Shown here: one piece after another, positions 43,701 through 55,700 of the stretch
Position numbering within the stretch: position 1 is the first letter of the stretch
How the letters are laid out: each line of letters starts with the position of its first letter
DNA from: Unio delphinus
Lineage: Eukaryota > Mollusca > Bivalvia > Unionida > Unionidae
Direction: 5' to 3'
DNA: 64,000 nt
NCBI GenBank assembly: GCA_029339505.1
Contig: JAQISU010000166.1
Span: 3,093,001 to 3,157,000, forward strand
Position numbers and translations under genes: made by a program
Notes under the pieces: model-generated
Told to the model about the DNA's origin: nothing
The model's database searches: none
The model's input: the letters and a program-made list of their open reading frames with translations, nothing else

Positions 43701-46700
43701 GCACAAGATCCAACACGACTGAATTGTTTGTAATTTAATTCCTCTAGGTATAATGCCTTTTCTACATTTAATTCTGAACTACAAGAGTTGACTAGCATGA
43801 CATATGTTTCTACCCATTCAGCATATACCGTATTTACCGCATGTTATCGGACGGCAACAAATATTTACTTTTTTTGTTGTCCGAATGCATATTAAATTAT
43901 TTATGTGTCCGAAAACATACAGGTGAAGATAAATTTAGTTTTCCCTCACCCACCCACCATAACGAAGTTACCGCTAGCTCACATGACAATGTGCTTCCAT
44001 GAAGTTAACCCTTTGAACCCGACAGGCCGGTATACCGGCCAGTTGTAACGATGTATATACCCGAAAGGCCGGTATACCGGCCTAGCTATCTACCATCATA
44101 ACCCGAAAGGACAGTATAATGGCCTTGCTATCTACCGTCATAACCCGAAAGGCCGGTATATCGGCCTGTGTTATGTTATTCGCTAGATGGTCAATGAAAT
44201 ATAGAAAAAATATGAAAAATATGAAATATGAAGAAATTTCGAGACAGTCTGTTACATAGTCATAGTAATAAAAAGCATTTTATAAGTATGTTTGAAAAGA
44301 GACAATTTGATATTTGCTGTTATATCATAATGGATTATCATCCTAAGGCATAATATTACTTTTATTTTGCAAAATTTTACTTTTAATAAAATTGTCAAAA
44401 ATTGCCGGGGAGGCTCGGGTTATTGTGCCGAAATATGGGGGAGATTAGAGTTCAAATGGTTAAACAAGTATTTTGTCTAACACCACAGAAAGAATAATGA
44501 ATGAAAAACAGGCATTACTTGCCTACTTTGTCTCTTTGATACATATCCATCCATCAGAAAATACAGTTCCACATGTATGAGATCCACGATTGTGCGTATT
44601 TTCGAAAAGAACTGCCATATTAGTAATCTTGCAATCTAGTTTAACCCTCTGCTCTGCTAATCAGTGATAATTAAAATCTACATTACAAACGCATGCAATC
44701 TTTATTTCTGTGTAATTAAGATCTTAGTACAAACTAAAGAAAATGATTTTGGAATGATAATTCTTAAGATAGTTATAGTACCAAGAGTAGAAATGCCGGT
44801 ACATGTATGATGGCTAATCTTAGAGGACCATTGTGAGAGGCTCCATATGGGGTGAGTGTTGTATGCACACCTAGGAAGTGAATAACAAAAAACAAACAAG
44901 ATGCAATATACGAGTCGACGAAATTAAGATGTTGGCATTTTTTAATTTTTTTTTACAAATAAAGGCAATCCATTCATTGTGTTTCTCTCTTCTTTTTCCC
45001 CCACATAGCCAGCTTCAAAATGAGCAGAGCTAGCCGACTCGAAACAATGAACTGCTCAAAGATTGTTTTGATGCCTGTCAAAGATTTCAAGCTGTCTAGG
45101 TGATAATTGTTAATAATATAACTTGTGGGATTTCTTTGACATGTGTGTTCGGAAATAATAGGCAGCCATCTGGATTTCATTAAAAGAGCACACAATGTAC
45201 AGAAGCAGCAAAGAGGGTGAACAGACCAAGATTTTAAACAAAAATAAGGCCTCTACGGAGACCGAAACTATTTCAGTAAAATCCTAAAGGATTTCAACCA
45301 AAACTATTTCACACACAAAAAAAGGCTGCTACGGAGACAGTCTCCAGATGGCATTGTGGAGACAAATTGTTATGGTAAAAGTTTTTAGGATTTCACAAAC
45401 AGACTAATTTGTAAAATCTCTCCTCGTAAATCAATCAAATTATTGGACTGGTCAGTGAGTTTGAAATTAATTCTCGTTAATGAATTATTATGGCATTGCA
45501 TATAGACTGGATTAGTTGGATCCTCAATTATTAAAAATACTGGAGGAGCTGTTGGTGCAAATGAATATAAAATATATCCCTGCTGGGCTTGATTTGATCT
45601 TTCGAGATTTATTTGGTAACTTCCTTCGATGACATCACATACTAAATTCACTGCAATCACCGAGGAAATATTCACATTCTGAGGAGCAATATGCCTACCA
45701 CCACCGTCTGGATCATTTTTATGTTTGAGAATGGTTGTTTGTGGTTGTGGTATTTTTTTCCATGTATCGTACATCAGAGAGAAGCTTTCTTGAATATGAT
45801 CATTGACAGATTTTTTTAGTTTATTTGCGTTATATCCAGAAAACTTGAAATCAGGTAAATCTGTTTCTGTTATATTATATACAGTTAGAAATTTTTGTTT
45901 ATCTCCATTCTTGTCATTAATTATTACTTGAATTATTTGTTTGTAGATATATTCCATGTCAGATACAAGTTGATTTAATATCTCAACATATTTTATAATA
46001 TCACTGCGTGGCCTTGTTATATCAAAAAGATGATCTTGGAAACTCTGATGTAGTCGTTTTAGTCGTATTTTATGTAACTGATTAATCTCGCTAAAATTAC
46101 CAATGACATTATTTAAAATAAATACAATGTTAGTGGATGAGTCAAGACCAAATTCCCATTGCATGGTATTCTTGTCAAGAAATGTGAATTTACCAGTTAA
46201 TTCTATATTTTTTATACCAGGTAAATAAATTTGATATGATGGAGGAGTAATATCATGATGTGATTGTAAATCCGTGACATAATCAGATTTTTAGGTTTGG
46301 GTATATTTTGATAAGATGTCCGAGGTGGGTTTTCAGGCCATCCTAGTATTGTTCTAATTGAGCTGTTATATATGTCTATGGCATATCTGGGTGAGTTTAT
46401 TTAAATCGCGGATGATAGTGTTGGTTCATGAACCGTAATAGCGATTTTCGATTCTTTTCCAGTAATGGATTTTATTCTACGCTGAAATTCATTATTGATC
46501 TGTTCAATTTGGTAAGACCCAGATGGTAACGAAACAACATTCCAGTCTGGAGTACCATCGGGTTTATTCTTACTCGCAAACACTAGGGAATTATTTGGTT
46601 GTTGACCACCAAATGATTTTGATCTAATGTTAGGCCAACTGTGATACACTCATAATTTTGCCAGTGCTATTTTTTTAACGGGAATCACAGCAGTGAAATT

Positions 46701-49700
46701 GACACTGAATTCAGGATTCGTTGAGGTTATTGAGATCATGCTGGTTTTCACCGGGGTAGTATTTTCCGCTATCCGCTGAAGTAGTTCCTGCGATGTTGCC
46801 ATTATATTCATGTTGTTTTTCTAATTTCGACATCGCGGAATCGTAAACACATACCATTGCGGAAAACTCACTATCGGATATTAACGTGTCATCGAGGGAG
46901 GACGATATCATCGAGGATAATTGCGAATACACGGTTGACACAACATGGAACTTAACTATGTAATCCTGTAGTTTGCGCTGACTACAAGATATTTGTTTTG
47001 TTATTATTGAAATTATTCCAGCGATTGTTGTCGCCGCTGATATACAAATTGGAACAGCTATCGGGGCAACCATTGTCACTGAAGAGAGTATAATACCAGG
47101 TCCGGTAATTACACCCGATATAGAGTACACTGTGATATCAATGATGGTAATTCTTCTTTGGCATTTTTTTTATTTATACTTGGTACTCCTCAGTGAGTGT
47201 TTTGAGTTTAGTTTGAAATTCTCTGACCTGATCATAGCGATACTGCTGTGATGACATTTTATTTACATAAAAAACTAGCGTTTTCAATTAAGCTATTTAC
47301 TCAAATCCGCCATAAATTCCATATACCATGTTACTGTTGTCCAAACCAAACTATTATTGGTGGCTGTTATTGTGAATCGTTCAATTGTGTCCTTATCAAT
47401 GATCGCTGATATCATATTGTTGACTCCGGTTGAACTCGTCGATGAAATATTAAACTGAATCGGAGATATTAGTGTTAGTCGATAAATACCTTTGACGATT
47501 GCAGTGATACTTAGCGTGTTAGCGAGTGGTGTCCAAGCAAATGATCCATTTTGGATCATGTACACGTTTTTTACAATATTTTCTTTCTCATGAGGGATTT
47601 TTATTTTTTCGACTACGGATATCATACTCGGTAGATCATCCTTGATGGTGTCGCTGGTTGTTTTAAGATCGAGAGATTTTTTAATATCCACGAGTTTTGG
47701 TATGGTCACCGGTGGAGTCCCAAAGAAACCCGTGATGATGTTTTTACGTAACGCCGTAAAACTCTTTACATGTTCAGTATAATTATAATCAAGTTGTATT
47801 AAGTCATCCATGGCAGTTTTTATCGATGAGAGCTTTGGTGAGGCCACTGGTGGAACCCAAAAAAAAATCAGTGATAGGGAGTTGAACTTCAGTGACAGAT
47901 TTTTGTATTCCCGCGAATTAATTTACTTGAGAATTAAATTTATCATCGAGGGTTTTTAATGATTCCATCGTCAACAAATAACTGTCATAGAGTGCCGTTA
48001 ATTTATCTGTGATCGTTGAAACAAGTACACTTGGTTTGAGTTTGCCCTTATTGGAAAAAACTGCACTAGTATTTTCAGTTACACAGAGTTGCTTAACTAA
48101 AATATCATCCAGGGAAACATTACTCATTTTCAATTTACCCTGTTTGTCTTGAAATACAACTATTTCATTTGGATCCACATTTGCGAGGTTAAGCATCTCG
48201 GATATTTCATCTTCGATTATTTTTTTTACATCACTTGCTGCAGATATTTCCTCAGTGGGATTTTTCAGGCTTGATAGGGATCTTCAACAAATATCAATCA
48301 TTATATTCTATGATCTCTCTAAAAAGCGCTTACTCGTATATTGTTTTATGGGGTAGTTTTCCCGATGATGAAATAGCATCGAGGACATTCAATACTTCTA
48401 TGCCGCATATTGGTGGATCATTCATTTTCTGTGTTGGTAGCATGGAATACCAGACAGGAATTTTTAAGTGGTTTATATAACGCATAAACTCTTTAGGCGG
48501 TGCTCACCCATATGAATCGAAATAAACAATTACACGCAGATCAATCACTTATTTCTACAGAATCCAAATATATGAGATTGTGAAATCACACATGAAAATA
48601 ATCTACGCTGTCCTTGCAACAGCAGTATCACCTGGTCTTGCTTCATGTTCAAAAGAACCAACTGTTTCATCAGCTGATGCAGTATCTTGTGGTGTCAGTA
48701 ATTTAGTATACTGAATATGATCAGCGTGATCATTAACATCCTTAGCGAACATCATAGATGGACCTGCTGAATCATCAGAATATCTTGCTAAACCCACTAT
48801 TGTTGTGGCAACATCAACATCGTGTTCTATGGATTTAATCTCTCTTCCATCAATCATGTATCTAGCACTACTAAATAGCATACCATTATTGAAAAAACCA
48901 TCCCTGACATTTGGGTCATCTGCATATGGCCAAGCAGTAGTTACTAGTTCTCCTTCTACTTTGATAAATGCTTCAGTGGGTAGAAAGTATTTGCTGGTAT
49001 CCTGGACTTGTAAGTTCGATTCTTGATCGAATATTTGGTTGTACTGCATCATAGGAATAGAATTGATAATCGCGTACGGAATCATCTTTGCGCACTGGGG
49101 CATTTAAATTGAATGCTGTATCAGGGATGATTTGAACATATTATTATATATTTCTTGATCTAAATTGCGATTTTAAGCCATTTCCCGCTATCATATTTGC
49201 AGTAATATTTCCCTGATCGTCAATCCGCGAAGCTATATTCTGCTCCACCGCGTTATTTATTATTTTACTAATACTCGCAGGCATAATCTCCGTAGATGGT
49301 AGTGGCCCTGACAGTGATTTTATCACCGGTGTTGGTTTCATTCGTCACCGAATTAATGCCAGTAGTTTTTCTTTGGACGCAAAAAATGCTTTACCGGCAA
49401 CATCACCAATATCGCTAATACCTATATCACAAATAACATCAATAGCTTTCATCGATAATTGTTTTGCGATTGGTGCTATTTTTGTTGCCAGTCTTGTAAA
49501 TAACCCTGCAATGGTATTGCCGAGACCACTACATAGACCATGGTTGGTTTGTTGTGGTTGTAGTGTATGATCATCTTATTTAAATGACATTTATCTAATC
49601 GTAAAAATCCGTATTTCATCATAAACGATTTTCAATCAGTCACTGTGATAACCGTAAAAATCACTAGGATTTTCAGCTAGTTCATCAATAAACTCTCGAT

Positions 49701-52700
49701 ATACACCAATATCCACGACACCACCCTCATCTGCAGATATCAGCATCTTCATTAATTATTTCCGGTGAGTTATTTCCAGCTCGTTTCCCTCCTACAAGCA
49801 CTTCTAATCGTGCTATGTCCCCAAGAATATTATTAGGACAATGAACTAGACCACTACCTGAAACACCGCTTGAATATCCAGCAGCAGTAGATTTTTTAGT
49901 TGTACCAGTTGCACCTTGTGTGGGATCAACTTCAGCTCTTATTTTTATTTCTTCAGGGAATGGTTCCTCATATGGTGGTGGTGAACCCTTTTTCTTATCC
50001 TCTATTTTTTTTATATATTTGGTAAATTTATCATCTTTTTGTAGGTTCTCTCTCCACCGTGGTTTGTCACATTTATTTTTCCTTTTTGGAAATTTTTTAG
50101 CAGCAAAATCAGCTAATTCATCATCTGTGGAAATATTTTTGATTTCATCCAACGCCTCTTTTGTAAATATTTGTTCAGGTGTATATACATTTTTCTTCGG
50201 AGTTTCCTCTTGTTCAGGTTGTTGTTCAAGTCGTACAACTTCTTGTTGTTGTTCTTCTTTTTCTTCTTGTTCTTGTTGTTGTTGTTGTTGTAGTACAGCA
50301 GCTATTAAATCACCTGGAAGTGATTTTAAAGACATTTTTGTTTGCTTGGATCTCTTTGCTATTTTTTCAATTACAGGAAGAAGAGCTGTTTTCCCTCGTT
50401 GTTCCTCAGGAATATCTCCCCATATGGCTTTTTCTGTGGTCGATACAACTTTCCCGGTTGCTGTAATAACAGGTTTGAATAATTGTGTGGTATCAGTTGC
50501 AAAGTCGGTTTGAAACTCCTGTCTTGCTTGTAATTTACCCCTAACAGAGTCCTTAACAGGAATAAATCGTCTTATTGCTGCCAATCTCTCGCGCGCTAAT
50601 CTAGTTGTTAACGATTCATTAACCATTATTGTAAAAATTCATAGGATTTTCTAATTACTAGGATCACCCACCCTCCTACATTTCAACACGTCCTACATTT
50701 CACACATATAATAACATGAATGCGACATTACTTCTGTGTTCATGCAAAAAAAAAAAAAAACACCTGTTTCACACACAATGAAGTATTTATTGACAAATTG
50801 TATGGAGTTGAAATTTCTATATCCAGTGATGATGTGATACCTGTATAGCTTGGCTAATCCATATCTGTGTCAGTAACAAGGCAGTAGGGGCGTTTTAAGG
50901 AACAGTTGCAGGGGGAGGTGTATTATTTTCTTTAATTAAATTCTTAATTATTTTAATTTTGGAATTTATTGTGTGTCTGATCTGATATTGATGTCCGAGC
51001 TCCATTTTAACCTTTTCAACCGCAGCAAGTAATAGGACAAATTTATTTATGTAATTGTCAAATACAAGGGAGTCATAAATAGCGTGTTGAATTCGTTTTA
51101 TAAAGGAATAGGACCTTGGTAAGACATACTTATTATTCTGAGCACTATCATCAATATATTGAAAATCAGAAAGAATCTGATTACAATCTAATTTATATGA
51201 TAATTGTATTTTTTGATTTTTCAAATTTGAAATCTCATTAATAATGTCATTTATGTTTTCGAAATTCATTATATGATACTTATATATCTAATACAAAATA
51301 AAAAAAAAAAACGGGGATCAATTCTAACTCGCTTTCATATATATGATTTATGATAGACAATACAACCTTATGGCGAGTTTATAAGGCACATAGAGGATGG
51401 TACATATATGATTTATGATAGACAATTAAACCTGTTTGGAACCCCTAAAATACTTTCGTATGTTAGAGGCCCATAGATCACATATATAGACAACACAACC
51501 CCATGTGGGCCTCTCAGGTGTTTCTCACATCTGACCAGACCCAGGAGCATTCACAAAGCATAGTCTCCATGAGAGGACCTAACCCGCCAATCGCGGTCTA
51601 GAAACTCAAAAGGTATGCTTGGTGTAATGACGTCAAATAACACATGACAACACAACCCCATGTGAGCCTCTCAGGTATTATTCACATCTGACCAGACCCA
51701 GGAGCATTCATGAAGCATAGTCTCCATGCGAGGATCTAACCTGCCAATCGTGGTCTAGAACCTCAGAAGGTATGCTTGGTGTAATGACGTCACATAACAC
51801 ATAATGATATATGATTTATGATAGACAATACAACCTTTCAACCCCCATTCGAGTGTTATGGCGAGTTTATAAGACACATATAAGACATTGATACAATCTT
51901 ATTAACCCCCATTCAAGTGTTGTGGCGGGTTTATAAGGCATATATATACGAAAACGAGTTAGAATTGATCCCAGTTTTTTTGTATCAGGACGGCACAAGA
52001 CAATACAACACATAACAATGGATTATAGGAGGACGGCACATACACAATGGGCTATAAGCTACATTCAACTCGACCACTCTAACCCACAAAATCACCCGGG
52101 TTGAATGCAAAAACACATTCACACCGTGTGACGGTGTGATTTAGAGTGGTTCATGTTGAGCTTCGCAAAGCCCAATAATATATTAGACGGGTTTCTATAT
52201 AAGCTAACTAATACATGGAGATTATATCAGTGGTGTGTTTTTTACTCTCTCGTTTACTTAATTGTGATTATTGACAGCATCTAAACAAGTCCAGATACCT
52301 GAAAAAGGTATTGAAAAAAAAGAATACTGCTGTTGTAAATACCTATTTATTGATTTGTTTTCTGACAAAACGTTCCCATGAGATCACTGAACAACAAAAG
52401 TGTTATCTCTGTTCAGAAACTGTAATGCACAAGCCCACACGAGTTATCTCAGTTTCAGAAACTATAATGCACAAGCCCACACAAGTTATTCCCCTTAATG
52501 TTACATATATACAATTCAAATGTATGTAAATTGAATTCTGTTTCTGGTTCGCTTTGAAATTGCTGATTTATAAATTCGTTCTGCAACATATCATACCGAA
52601 GACTCGCAAATATCAAAATACCTACCAGCTTCAGTCATTGATTGAAATATTCTTTCTTCGTTATTTTCTATATTGAGTGACTTGATTGGTCTCTTTCCAA

Positions 52701-55700
52701 TTCATTTTTAAGTACCGGTTCTCCCCCATTTGGTATTTTCATGTTGTGTGATAGCTTGTAGATTAGCCAAGGAATTATTCCTAGGATTGGAATCAATATG
52801 ATCGATTACAAATCCATTTTTGATCAATCCGTGGAAACACACGTATATTATTCTGTGATTAAGATATCTTTTCCTCCCAGCTCTAAATATCAAATATCCT
52901 TGATTATTCACAACACCCACTGGTTTCTTCAGTATGCGGTTTCTGACAATACCGTCACCAGATGCCTCATAATTGATGATCACGGGATATATATATATTA
53001 TTATTTGTCTAATTAATAATTTGGTTTAATTATTGGGAATCTATCAATGTCATCTTGAGGTGTTCTTATGATTTTCTCCTTGGTGGAATTCGAGAGATTA
53101 TCGAAAATTACGTCTTGGAAAAATGCTAAATTCAATCTCGATAAAATATACACTGATGTACCATGGGTCTAATAAGTGATAGAAGCATGTTGGGTAAAAT
53201 CCATGATGCATTTAATGAATTCAAACGCGATGGAGCATCTCACTGTTGGTCAACATTTCGAATTGATGGTGGTGTTGATGCTACCATGAACAACGAAAGA
53301 GCAGCAGTGATAATCTTGCATCTTGACTAGAAAAAGTATTTTTTAAGAGTGAAATTCATAGCGGTTGTTTATGGGATCTATTCGTTAAATGAAAAACCGA
53401 GTATTGAGAAACTAAAACCCATGAAATTGTCAAAGATAAATGGTGTAGCAGTACAAATAATAGAGCATTTTACAAATGCGTTGCGTGGAAACAAATTAAC
53501 GGATCTAAGATGCAAAAAAAATAAATGAATGGGGATTAACAGTAAGGGAGAGCGGCGCAACAATTCAAAATGTGGCCGCGTTAGAGTGGATACTAAAATT
53601 CCCAATAATCGTAGCAACAGTAACAGGCGAGATATTATACGAATCAAAATATAAATTGAGAGGATCTCCAATCAAAATTATTTACCATAATGCACACGCG
53701 TGGACATCCGCAGAAACAATATTATTAATGATAAAATGTATCATGAAGATATAAGTATACTGATTATTCCACCACTGCACAAAAGTACATATTATGAGTG
53801 TGCAATGAAAAGATGTGAACAGACTAATTCCAATAAATAATATTCTCAAAGTGACCTAGACCTTTAAGTTACTGTAATGTGATTTCAAAGAGGCTTCTTC
53901 TTTTTGTGGAAAGTAACATCTATACCAATATTTCTTGCAATCTGTCCACTAGAACTTAACCCTTAAATTGCAAGTCACAACATAAGTCACACCACCAGTA
54001 CAGGTCTCATATTGATTGCCACCCCCTTTAAGTCATTTTTTTTTCAAGTAAGCCATTGTTAACATATCTTGGTATTTCAGCTTAACATGAATAGTTGTTA
54101 AACTATATTTCCACTGGTACAATGTGAACAGGAACAAGCGTTCTCTCATAATTGTAATCCTATATTTATCAAAGAAGTATTATGAATGCATGTTTACAAA
54201 GGACACAACCAAGAAAACTCTATTTTGAGCATGGTTCATCTCCAGGTCATAGCTGCCAACCCCCGAGTGCAAAAATACTGATTACCTGTGACAAAAATAC
54301 TGATTTTCAGGAACAAATACTGATTTTTAAATTTCAATGCATATGTATCTATTTACAATATATATAACCATCAGTAAAGTTGGACAGTGCCTAGCATAAT
54401 TATTTAATGTCAAAGATGCACATTTGTACCTTCTAAAGTTGCACGCGTTCCATATAGGTGCCCATTCAAAAGGTGCAAGAGTGCAACACACTTAAACACA
54501 AGCTATTTATAGGAGCCCTTTCCACACCTTATTTTTTTTAAAATCATTGATTCGAATGTACCAATTTTAATTTTATTATCTCAATTCTGTAATTTTCTTA
54601 CTGAAATGTTTTCGTTCAAGCATAAAAATTATCTTTTGCCATTTTAATGTCTGAAAAACTTGTGCAAAATAAATCGCCAACAACACTAGTAACTGAAAAA
54701 GGAAGGTTTATTTCTAAAAGAAATTTAAAAATAAAATTTCGATCGATGTACATTAAGGTTCTCTCTGTCATTTATCTACGTCGCAAGTTCAGGCTGAGTT
54801 GTGTGTGATGAAGCAGGAAGCTGATGTTTATTAACTCTTTCGTGCTCTTGCATTGCATGGGCGCCTCCGTGCCCAATAGCGAAATCACGTTACACAATTC
54901 ACAAAACGTCAGTTTTTCTCCTGTACTATATGGTTTCACAAATCTATACAAGACGGCACAAATATCCTTCCCGTTGTCTCCTATTTCTTCTGGAGAAAAT
55001 TTTGAATATTCTGCCTTCCAATTTATTATGATTATAAGCTGAATATTACTTAGACTAGATACAGCAACAGCAGTAACTATTGCGAAATCCAATATGGCGG
55101 ATAACGACAGGCCTGGTAGCCTCGATTTCGAATGAACCAATCGTATTGTAGAACTTTATTTGTATATACATGTGATATATTCTGTCAAAATAGAACCGGG
55201 AGCACATTCTAAACTGACAATTCCAAAGAAATTTTATTATTATTTTTTTTAAACTAAAAAACGTATTTTTGCACAAAAAAACGTACACCCGTATTCAGGT
55301 CCAAAATACGGGACAAATACGGAAAAAACGGGACAGTTGGCAGCTATGCAAGGTGACAATTTGATTTTGGCAAATACTGATGACAGTGATGATGGTGGTG
55401 TCCATAAAGTTTGAAGTACATCATGAGATTATTAAAGCTTGAAAACTACTGCAAATGCTAGTGGGTGAGTTTAATGAGGCTGACTAGAAGGACCAAAACT
55501 AATGTATAAATGGATAATCAAGCAAATAGACCATTTAAGGACATCTTCTTTATAGGATTACTTATATCTTATCATAGATAAAAATGAATCTTTATATTAG
55601 GTAGATAATAAATGGGGCACATGAAAAAATGGAATTACGTCACATCTGCTGAATGAAAACTATTTTTGGCACTGGTTTTGGCTGCAGCTTTGGTGCATTG

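Larger units (their letters stand above)
45240..51300 (-). mobile_element. Endogenous virus-like structural gene cluster
   Basis: Seven minus-strand genes in a row with little spacing, two overlapping by about 30 bp: small protein, Gln/PPPY protein, hydrophobic minor protein, capsid-like protein, fibre-like repeat protein, hydrophobic protein, penton/fibre-like protein. Intron-free compact layout and the resemblance of several to animal-genome families linked with DNA-virus-like elements mark it as a fossil of a small DNA virus or virus-like transposon. All genes but the first carry stops or frameshifts. The left edge is placed near 45240 by the last motif copy and a 'ggagacagtctcc' palindrome; it is approximate. 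Exact viral family is not resolved. Confidence 0.7.

Noticed and set aside
49920..50513. 197-codon plus-strand open frame (Ser/Cys-rich)
   Set aside because: It is the antisense shadow of the Gln/Glu-rich virus-like gene; its poly-Cys/Ser run mirrors the CAA/GAA codons.
45240..53800. A functional link between the virus-like insertion and DCAF1 as a known target of lentiviral Vpr/Vpx
   Set aside because: Nothing in the sequence supports it; insertion in a large intron is adequately explained by chance.
45240..53800. Bacterial or phage contamination
   Set aside because: The cluster is embedded in a continuous host intron with eukaryotic transposons on both sides and is pseudogenised.
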